A stretch of 64,000 bases of DNA from Funiculus sociatus GB2-C1 (GTDB taxonomy: Bacteria; Cyanobacteriota; Cyanobacteriia; Cyanobacteriales; FACHB-T130). Under the pieces are notes generated by a model. It was not told where the DNA came from, did no database searches, and worked only from the letters and a program-made list of their open reading frames with translations. This document shows positions 8,627-16,200 of this stretch, in pieces (position 1 is the first letter of the stretch; each line of letters opens with the position of its first letter). Location of the stretch: assembly GCF_039962115.1 (NCBI RefSeq), contig NZ_JAMPKJ010000002.1, positions 1-64,000 on the forward strand, read 5' to 3'. The translations under genes were made by a program, and so were the position numbers.

Positions 8627-8661
8627 AAACCCAACAAAACATAGGCATTTGTTGGGTTTTT
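8627..8661 (+). terminator. Terminator of the carotenoid oxygenase gene
   Basis: Perfect 12-bp stem AAACCCAACAAA (8627-8638) and TTTGTTGGGTTT (8648-8659), 9-nt loop, short T run. It belongs to the AACCCAAC/GTTGGGTT repeat family seen again inside the NRPS operon. Confidence 0.8.
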
Positions 8662-8665
8662 CCAC

Positions 8666-8692
8666 GTAGGACATGGCATTGCCATGTCCTAC
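8666..8692. repeat. Palindrome related to the hairpin at 1316-1344
   Basis: Arms GTAGGACATGGCA (8666-8678) and TGCCATGTCCTAC (8680-8692) pair perfectly around one T. Compared with GTAGGGGCATGGCA at 1316 both arms differ together, so pairing is preserved. Confidence 0.7.
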
Positions 8693-9002
8693 CATGTTAT
8701 TTGCGTCATAGATGGAGCGACCAGCAAAGGCAACAGTAAATCGCTCCTACCGCAACGCGACTCAGAAGCCGAGGGTAAGAAATAGACTGTGCGTTGACAG
8801 GCTGATGACTCGGTTAGCACATCTGTAGTTTATTCACAAATGAGAACATTTGGCATATATCTTTCGCCAATAATGATAAGATTTCTCATTAGCGGAGATA
8901 GGAGGCTGCCTTGGCCTTCAGAACATTGAGGCTGTACCAGAGCGGTAGACATCGGGCAATATAGCAATTCTCGTTTGGATGCAGTACATGACCTCTCCCC
9001 AA

Positions 9003-9025
9003 CCCCTCCCCTGCAAGGGGAGGGG
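9003..9025. repeat. Palindrome CCCCTCCCCT / AGGGGAGGGG
   Basis: Ten-base perfect arms with a 3-nt loop GCA, in the same dispersed family as 4150-4172 and 63006-63028. Confidence 0.65.
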
Positions 9026-9224
9026 CTAATTTTCCCTTGCCTATTCCAGGGAGGGAGCTGAATCATTAGGTCTGTATTGGATTCAACATATGTATGGTCA
9101 ATAAAGTGAAAAGACATCAAGAGGGAAGTTGCGAAAATAATCAGGTAAAACCAGTTGTTAAGACACAATCAAATTTCCAAGAAATGAAACTCTGTTGTCT
9201 ATACATTATTAATTTGTCGAAAAG

Positions 9225-11402
9225 GTGATGTTTAAATCTCTTTTAAAGTGGGGTTTTCTAAGAAGTCGTTGGCGTTTTCTTGATGGGTTTTTCAAGGGTG
9301 GTATAGGCTATAAAGTCAGGGGTTTGAAAGGGAAATCATTCCGACTTCTACCGTTGATATTTGGGTTCATGCTGGTTTTACTTGTGGGGAGTCAAAGTAA
9401 TAGCTCATCGCCTTCCTCAACTGAAATACTCTGGGACACGTACGGCGTACCGCATATTTACGGCAAGGATGCGAAAAGTGCATTTCAGTCCTTTGGTTGG
9501 GCGCAGATGCAAAGTCATGGCAACCTGATTTTACGCCTCTACGGTCAGGCACGCGGACAGGGTGCAGAATACTGGGGAAAAGAGTACCTAGAATCAGATC
9601 GATGGGTACAAACAATGGGGATTCCTGAGCGTGCCAGCAAGTGGTATGAAGCGCAAAATCCAGCTTTTCGGAGTTATTTAGATGCCTTTGCTGCTGGGAT
9701 AAATGCCTATGCTTTGAAACATCCTGAGCTGATTGATGATGAAGTTGAGATGGTGCTGCCAGTTCGACCAGTCGATATAATTGCTCACGAGCAGCGCGTG
9801 ATGAATTTCACATTTATTGTGAATCCAAAGAGTGTAAAAGAAACTAGCGATCGCATTAACCCCATCGGTTCTAATGGTTGGGCGATCGCACCAGCACGTT
9901 CTGCAAGCGGGAACGCGATGCTACTGGCAAACCCGCACCTCCCTTGGTCAGATTTATTTGTTTGGTATGAAGCCCAGATTACCGCGCCTGGAATTGATGC
10001 TTATGGGGCGACACTTGTCGGACTTCCGGTATTAGCGATCGCATTCAACAACAACCTGGGATGGACTCACACAGTAAACACCCATGATGGATGGGATGCT
10101 TACGAATTGCAGCTCAAAGACGACGGCTACCTCTTTGATGGCAAGGTTCAAGCCTTTGAGACAGAAAAGAAAATATTGAAGGTGAAACAGGATAATGGCA
10201 CACTGCGCTCCATACCACTTGTAGTGCAACGTTCGATACACGGGCCTGTTGTAGAGCAAAAGGATGGAAAAGCCCTAGCGTTGCGGGTTGTGGGACTTGA
10301 ACAACCGGGTGCATTAGAGCAGTGGTGGGATATGGCGCGTGCAACCAAGCTGTCTGAGTTTGAGACTGCCCTAAAGCGCTTGCAAATTCCGATGTTCACG
10401 GTAATGTATGCAGACCGCCAGGGACACATCATGCACCTGTTCAACGGTCAAGTGCCAATCCGCTCTCAGGGAGACTTTAAATACTGGGAAGGCATAATCC
10501 CTGGTGACACATCTACAACCTTGTGGACAAAAGCTCACCCTTATACCGATTTACCGCGAGTAGTTGACCCGCCTAGCGGCTGGTTACAAAATGCAAACGA
10601 TCCACCCTGGACAACGACTTTCCCAGCGGCGCTAAATCCAGCAGATTTCCCGCCCTATATGGCACCGCAGTTTATGTCTTTCCGAGCGCAACGTTCCGCG
10701 AGGATGTTGGATGAGGATAAAAAGATTTCTTTCGAGGAAATGATTAAGTACAAACACTCAACGCGCATGGAACTGGCAGATCGTCTTCTGGATGACCTGA
10801 TTCCCGCTGCACGGAAGCATGGGGATGAATTAGCGCGTCGAGCCGCCGATGTACTGGAGGCTTGGGACGCATCAGCAAATGCAGATAGCCGGGGTGCCGT
10901 ACTCTTTTCCTTCTGGGCTGAAGAGATGGACTTCGACAGCGCATTTAGCACCCCTTGGAACCAGAATTCCCCACGCACCACGCCAGACGGTTTGGCAGAT
11001 CCTCCTCGCGCAGCTAAGGCGCTTTCTACCGCTGCGGCGAAGGTGGAGGCGGCTTATAAGGCGCTTGATGTACCTTGGGGTGATGTCTTCCGGCTGCGGT
11101 CTAATAATGTGGATCTTGCTGCCAATGGTGGGCCGGGAAGTCTTGGGATTTTCCGCGTTCTCAATTTTGCTCCGGCGTCAGATGAGCGATTTTTAGCTTT
11201 CGATGGCGATTCCTATGTTGCTGCAATCGAGTTTTCTAACCCAGTAAGAGCGATGGCACTTACAAGCTACGGTAATGCAACCCAGCCGGGTTCGCCGCAT
11301 CTGGGCGAGCAGTTGCAGATGTTCGCTCGAAAACAGTTGCGTCCGGTTTGGCGATCGCGTCAGGATATCGTGGCCCATCTGGAAAAGCGCGAAGTGTTCT
11401 AA
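9225..11402 (+). CDS. Penicillin-acylase-type Ntn hydrolase (PvdQ/AHL-acylase-like)
   Basis: 725 residues. A basic N-terminus and a hydrophobic segment at about 40-56 (LLPLIFGFMLVLLVG) target it to the membrane or periplasm. The alpha-chain start TEILWDTYGVPHIYG and the self-processing site G-S216-N-G-W-A are typical. Ser216 would become the N-terminal nucleophile of the beta chain, and HTVNTHDGWDAYEL follows as in the family. Members hydrolyse amide-linked acyl groups: penicillin acylase, AHL acylases, and PvdQ, which removes the fatty acid from the pyoverdine precursor. Its position tail-to-tail with a lipopeptide siderophore operon suggests either maturation of that product or AHL degradation; sequence alone cannot decide. 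GTG 9225 and ATG 9228 are both possible starts, with AAAAGG immediately upstream. Confidence 0.85.
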   Translation: MMFKSLLKWGFLRSRWRFLDGFFKGGIGYKVRGLKGKSFRLLPLIFGFMLVLLVGSQSNSSSPSSTEILWDTYGVPHIYGKDAKSAFQSFGWAQMQSHGNLILRLYGQARGQGAEYWGKEYLESDRWVQTMGIPERASKWYEAQNPAFRSYLDAFAAGINAYALKHPELIDDEVEMVLPVRPVDIIAHEQRVMNFTFIVNPKSVKETSDRINPIGSNGWAIAPARSASGNAMLLANPHLPWSDLFVWYEAQITAPGIDAYGATLVGLPVLAIAFNNNLGWTHTVNTHDGWDAYELQLKDDGYLFDGKVQAFETEKKILKVKQDNGTLRSIPLVVQRSIHGPVVEQKDGKALALRVVGLEQPGALEQWWDMARATKLSEFETALKRLQIPMFTVMYADRQGHIMHLFNGQVPIRSQGDFKYWEGIIPGDTSTTLWTKAHPYTDLPRVVDPPSGWLQNANDPPWTTTFPAALNPADFPPYMAPQFMSFRAQRSARMLDEDKKISFEEMIKYKHSTRMELADRLLDDLIPAARKHGDELARRAADVLEAWDASANADSRGAVLFSFWAEEMDFDSAFSTPWNQNSPRTTPDGLADPPRAAKALSTAAAKVEAAYKALDVPWGDVFRLRSNNVDLAANGGPGSLGIFRVLNFAPASDERFLAFDGDSYVAAIEFSNPVRAMALTSYGNATQPGSPHLGEQLQMFARKQLRPVWRSRQDIVAHLEKREVF

Positions 11403-11407
11403 GTGGC

Positions 11408-11456
11408 TACTCCCTGACGGCTACAAGATTATTTATTTTGTAGCCGTCAGGGAGTA
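11408..11456. terminator. 19-bp perfect inverted repeat between convergent genes
   Basis: TACTCCCTGACGGCTACAA (11408-11426) and its exact complement (11438-11456) flank an 11-nt AT-rich loop. It lies 5 bp after the acylase stop and 22 bp from the end of the aminotransferase gene, so it probably stops transcription from both sides, although no long T run follows. Confidence 0.65.
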
Positions 11457-11478
11457 ATTAATGGAAGCGATCGCGTTT

Positions 11479-12888
11479 TTATGAAATCTTAGCTGGATCT
11501 GGTAAAAATCCCCCTTCTCGCAGTTCCTTGACACTATCTTTAACAGCCTGAATTATGTAAGCAATATCTTCATCTGTATGTGCTGTAGATAAGTACCCAC
11601 CTCCTCCCAACAGAAGTATCCCCCTGTCAAGCAGGTGATAGCGTAACAAATCCATACTTGTTGAGGCAGCAGGATTTTCAGCAGCTACAGAATTTCTTGA
11701 AGAAGCGGAGCCGAAAAGCGAACCAAAGTTCACCATTCGGACAGGTACTTTATCTTCTTCAAAATAAGTATTTAATGCTTCGATAAATTGGGATGTACGT
11801 TGATTCAACTGCTGTTGAAGGGCAGGCCCCTGAGTTTTTAAATACTTAAGAACGGCCCGTGCCGCAGCCATAGCTAATGGATGCTTGCAGAAGGTGCCTG
11901 CAAAAAATGTTGTCTTCGCTTGGGGGTAAGATAAATCGCCATAATTCCACATACCACCATCAATTGCATCCATGTAGACAGCTTTTCCAGCAATAATTCC
12001 AATTGGCATACCGCCACCGACAATTTTCCCATAAGTGGCTATGTCTGCTTCAATGCCAAACCATGCCTGTACGCCACCCGGATGAATGCGAAAACCAGTT
12101 ACCATTTCATCAAATATTAATACCATCCCTGATTCTTTTGTGAGTTCTCTCAGTTCCATGAGAAACGTTTTAGGCTGGAAGTCAGGGCGGCTAGTTTGCA
12201 CAGGTACAACTAGAACAGCTGCTATTTCTTCTTGATGAGCTTTTATTACTTCAAGTGATTCAGGATTTCCATATTCTAAAACCAAAACATCTTCCACCAT
12301 ATTTGGTGGTATTCCCGGAGCAAGGGGTAATGCCTGTAAATTCCCGTTTTCTGTTTGAGCTTTAACTAATGTGCCATCAAAATGACCGTGATAAGAACCT
12401 GAAAAAATTACAATTTTGTGGCGATTTCTTACTGCTCTTGCCAAGCGGATTGCTGTCATCACAGCTTCTGTGCCTGTATTACTAAATGCTACCCGCTCCA
12501 TCCCCGTTAGTTCACAGATTAACTCAGCTACTTCACCAGCAAACTCTGATTGTGGGCCTAGTTGTATGCCTTTATCAAGTTGCTCTTGCAGTGCTTCTTT
12601 AATAAAAGGAGGATTATGACCAAAGAGATTTACGCCAAATCCCATCATTAAGTCTATATATTCGTTGCCATCGACATCCCAAGTTTTAGAGCCTTGAGAA
12701 CGCTTGGCTACAATCGGATAAACCATTTCTTTAAAAAGATTATGGAATCCTGTATAAATTTTACTATCAGCCAGGGTTGGGCGATAAGTTTGCGCCATCT
12801 GTTTTGATGTTTTTGTGCGCTGGTTGTAGCGAGTTATAAAGGCTTGTAAATATTTCTGTTGTAAATTTGTTTCTTGAGAGATCATCAA
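11479..12888 (-). CDS. PLP aminotransferase, glutamate-1-semialdehyde type (MxcL/AMT-like)
   Basis: 469 residues, class-III fold. The PLP lysine is in TYGKIVGGGMPIG. Other family motifs are NTGTEAVMTAIRLAR, FSGSYHGHFDG, LIFDEMVTGFR and TFFAGTFCKHPLAMAAA. The last resembles aminotransferase domains embedded in cyanobacterial and Bacillus NRPS/PKS proteins (McyE, MycA), and free-standing MxcL of myxochelin biosynthesis. It lies directly downstream of the reductase-terminated NRPS. MxcL aminates the aldehyde released by its reductase domain, so the same role is inferred here: converting the peptide aldehyde to a terminal amine. A housekeeping hemL role is unlikely given the context and the N-terminal extension. 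AAGGAG lies about 9 nt before ATG. A 361-bp gap upstream may hold its own promoter. Confidence 0.85.
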   Translation of the reverse strand: MMISQETNLQQKYLQAFITRYNQRTKTSKQMAQTYRPTLADSKIYTGFHNLFKEMVYPIVAKRSQGSKTWDVDGNEYIDLMMGFGVNLFGHNPPFIKEALQEQLDKGIQLGPQSEFAGEVAELICELTGMERVAFSNTGTEAVMTAIRLARAVRNRHKIVIFSGSYHGHFDGTLVKAQTENGNLQALPLAPGIPPNMVEDVLVLEYGNPESLEVIKAHQEEIAAVLVVPVQTSRPDFQPKTFLMELRELTKESGMVLIFDEMVTGFRIHPGGVQAWFGIEADIATYGKIVGGGMPIGIIAGKAVYMDAIDGGMWNYGDLSYPQAKTTFFAGTFCKHPLAMAAARAVLKYLKTQGPALQQQLNQRTSQFIEALNTYFEEDKVPVRMVNFGSLFGSASSRNSVAAENPAASTSMDLLRYHLLDRGILLLGGGGYLSTAHTDEDIAYIIQAVKDSVKELREGGFLPDPAKIS

Positions 12889-13249
12889 ACTTATCTCCTT
12901 TTTTGTTTTATTTTAGGGTTAGGGTAAGCGTTGTTAGTCTTGCCAAGGGGTTAAGTGAAATCTGATAATTTTCTTCGCGTGTTCGGGATTTTAAACCGCG
13001 AAGGTGCAAAGGACACGAAGGTAAAATGCAGAGGTTAAGGCATATTTTCCCTTTTTTCCTTACCTTGACAAGGCTAGGTGGACAATACCTGACCTAAGAG
13101 GATGTCCCAGAAGTGTCAAAAGTTAGTTTGATACCCCCAGCTCCTTTTTCAAGGGGGGAGAATTAAGTCTTAGTCCCCCTTGAAAAGGGGGATTAAGACC
13201 GTCTCAGCGTCTCGATTATGACTTTTCAGACATCCTCGAATAATTAACG
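12889..13249. other. Gap between the last NRPS and the aminotransferase; repeat-rich
   Basis: 361 bp without a gene. Positions about 12990-13025 hold a CGCGAAGG...ACACGAAGG motif common in cyanobacterial intergenic DNA. Positions about 13130-13195 hold a large imperfect hairpin: CTTTTTCAAGGGGG pairs with CCCCCTTGAAAAGG. The hairpin could end most NRPS transcripts, leaving the aminotransferase to a separate promoter or to read-through. Confidence 0.5.
13130..13197 (-). repeat. Hairpin CTTTTTCAAGGGGG / CCCCCTTGAAAAGG
   Basis: Inverted repeat with roughly 14-bp arms and a loop of about 20 nt, 50-120 bp after the end of the last NRPS gene. It may act as a terminator or RNA-stability element, although no T run is obvious. 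Confidence 0.5.
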
Positions 13250-16200
13250 CTAAATTTCGCTCGGCTGCGGCGCATCTAAAAAGCCGATTTGAATCAGGTA
13301 TGAGAAGTAGGTATGAAGGAATTTGTCATCTACTGGTGGACAACAGATTGAAGCGCTGGCAAGTTTATCAAGGGTATTCTGGAAATTGGTATCTTCCACA
13401 GAATTTGATTTTGGTGTTGAGGACTCCGCTTTACTGGCACGATTAGATAAGCTTTGCTCAAATAAAGGTATGAGCGAAGAGACTGCATTATCCTGAGAAT
13501 GTTCGGCATAATTTGAGAGTTTGGTTTGCCATTCTGCATAGGAAATTTGCTGAATTGAATAGCCAAATGAACTCAGCCACTTGAAAATATCGCTGATTAG
13601 GATTGGGTGTGGACTTGATAAATGGAAGTCTTCACCAAGTAAGTTCTTTTGCTGCGATAGATGCAGAATGGCTTGGCTCACATAATCAACTGGAGCCGTC
13701 CTTAATATTCCATTTTCGGCGGGCGCGCTTTTGAGTTGAATATAGCCTTTGATGGTTCTGCACAGATGATCGTTTGGATTACAAGCACCAGTTTGGCTGT
13801 GTCCTGATACACTACCAATTCTGTAAATAGAGGCGGGAAGACCTTGCGATCGCGCACTCATTATCAACTGTTCCGCAACCCATTTACTCTGAGCATAGCC
13901 ACTCTTTGGTACATCATTGTCGGCTGATAATAGAGTAGCGAGGGTTGAAACATAATGCACTGGCTTCACTTTGGTTTGACAAGCCAATCTCAAGATTTCC
14001 TGCGTCCCCAAAACATTAGGTGTTTTGAGCATTGAGTAGGGATAAACAAGATTTATTGCCGCCCCATTGTGATAAATCACATCGATTTTATTTGCCAAAA
14101 GTTGAAATTGCTCGTGGGAAAGACCTAACAAGGGTTGGGATAAATCTCCTAAGACGGGAATGATTCTAGAGCTGAGAGATTCATTCCAAATTAAATAGGA
14201 TTCCAGGTTGCTTTGCAGTCTCTTTTTGGCGGATTCGATATTAGGAGAACGAACTAGACAATAAATGTCTGCTTGGGTTTGTTGTAGCAGTTCATAAAGT
14301 AGAAAAGCTCCCAAAAAGCCCGTTGCTCCCGTTAAAAAGATACAAGTTGGATCAGTTAAATCTTTAACAGGTGAAGTACTGGGGCGGATGGAGGAATCTA
14401 GGATGGCATCAGCAAGTAACTGTTCAATAGTAATTTCCTTGCTAGTGGTGAGGTTTGCCGGAAGGGGCGTTTCCAGGGGACTTAGCTTTGGTTGTGAGTC
14501 AGAAGGGGTGTAGACTGGCGATCGCATAGTCTGACAGTGGGTGATTAGCGATCGCAATCTCTCCTGAAAATCTTCTGCTAAACTCTCAATTGTCACCCGG
14601 CGATGAACGGCCTCGCTGTACGTCCAATTCAGCCGCAGCTGACCTCCTACAACAATCCCATTGATATCTAACAGGTAACGCCGATGCCCTCTTGGACTGC
14701 GGACAAGACCGCTGGATTCCTCGGCTAGAGCCAACAGCGATGATTGAAATACTTGATCGGATTGACCTAAGTAGTTGAAAATCACTTCCGCTTGAGGCAT
14801 TTGCAACTGCAAAGGCTTTTCCAGATTTTTGCTTAGATAGCGCAGCACGCCATAGCCAAGACCCCGATTTGGGATAGTACGCAGTTGCTTTTTGATAGCC
14901 TGCAAAGCATCTCCAGGGTTAGAAGCTTCCTCTAAGCTCAACCGCACTGGGAAGATGGTAGTAAACCAGCCGACTGTACGCGACAAGTTTACATCGTCGA
15001 AAATTTCTTCGCGCCCGTGACCTTCCAAATCCACTAATAACGAATCCCCTGTCCACTGTCCGAAGGCTTGCACCAGCGCTGTGAGCAACACATCATTGAT
15101 CTGAGTTCCATAAGCTGCTGGTACCTGCTGCAACAAAGCTTGAGTTTCTTCTTGAGAGAGGGTTACGGACACTGTGCTAACTGACGCTACAGTGTTGGCA
15201 CCTCCAGAAAAATCCACTGGTAGAGGACAAACTGGTTTCCGTAGCTGGGTCAACCAATAATTCTCCTCTTGCTGGAGTTCTGATGAGTGGGCGTATTCCT
15301 GCAATCGTTGCGCCCACTGCTGGAAAGAAGTTGTTTTGGGTGGCAGTTGGATCGTCTCACCCCGGCTAATTTGCTCGTAAGCTGTCTGAAGATCCTCTAG
15401 TAAAATCCGCCAGGAGACACCATCAACAGCTAAGTGGTGGATGACAATCAACAGGCGATTCGGCTGGTTGTTACCTAAGGTAAAAAAGACAACTCTGACC
15501 AAAGGCCCTTCTGATAGGTTCAAGCTAGTTTGTACTTCGGCGGCGGCGGATTCTAAGGCGGCTTTTTGTGCATCGGGGGAGTGCGCCGACAAATCCAGGC
15601 AGGTAAATGGTACTACCTCATTGAAACTAGCATTGACTTGTTGACGAGCGTCGCCTTCTTGAATAAAACGCAGACGCAGTGCGTCGTGATGTCTAAGCAA
15701 GTGCTGCACGACTATTTGCAAAAGCTGTGGGTCTAAATCGGGCGGCACTTTTAACAAGACAGCTTGGTTACTGTGGTGCGGATCGAGGGGATTGTCTTCA
15801 AAAAACCAGTGCTGAATGGGGGTCAGAGGCACCTGTCCAATTACCATCCCCTGTTCTGCCTGGATAGTATGGGTAGTGCCAGCAAGAGCAGCTAATTGGG
15901 CAATTGTCGGAGCCTCGAAAAGCTGCTTGGGAGTTAGAGTCAGTCCGGCTTTGTTGGCTTTGGCGATTACCTGAATATTGAGGATAGAATCGCCGCCTAA
16001 ATCGAAAAAGTTGTCGTGGATGCCCACTCTCTCAACGCGCAGGATTTGCGCCCAGATGCCAGCTAGCAGCTTTTCAACCGGGGTTTTAGCGGCCGTATAT
16101 TCTAGGAGTTGTTCGCTAGTGGAATTCGGGGCTGGCAATTCCTGGCGGTTTACTTTGCCGTTGGGCAGCAGTGGCAAAGCCAACAGCCGCACAAAAGCTG

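Larger units (their letters stand above)
8604..9224. other. Intergenic region with terminator and two palindromes
   Basis: 621 bp between the carotenoid oxygenase and the acylase. It holds a terminator (8627-8661) and hairpins at 8666-8692 and 9003-9025. A 112-codon open frame on the minus strand (8830-9168) runs through the 9003 palindrome and looks spurious. The last 150 bp is AT-rich and probably holds the acylase promoter. Confidence 0.55.

Noticed and set aside
8830-9168. 112-codon open frame on the minus strand between the carotenoid oxygenase and acylase genes
   Set aside because: It runs through the 9003-9025 palindrome, has low-complexity composition, no recognisable domain and no ribosome-binding site. 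Most likely non-coding.
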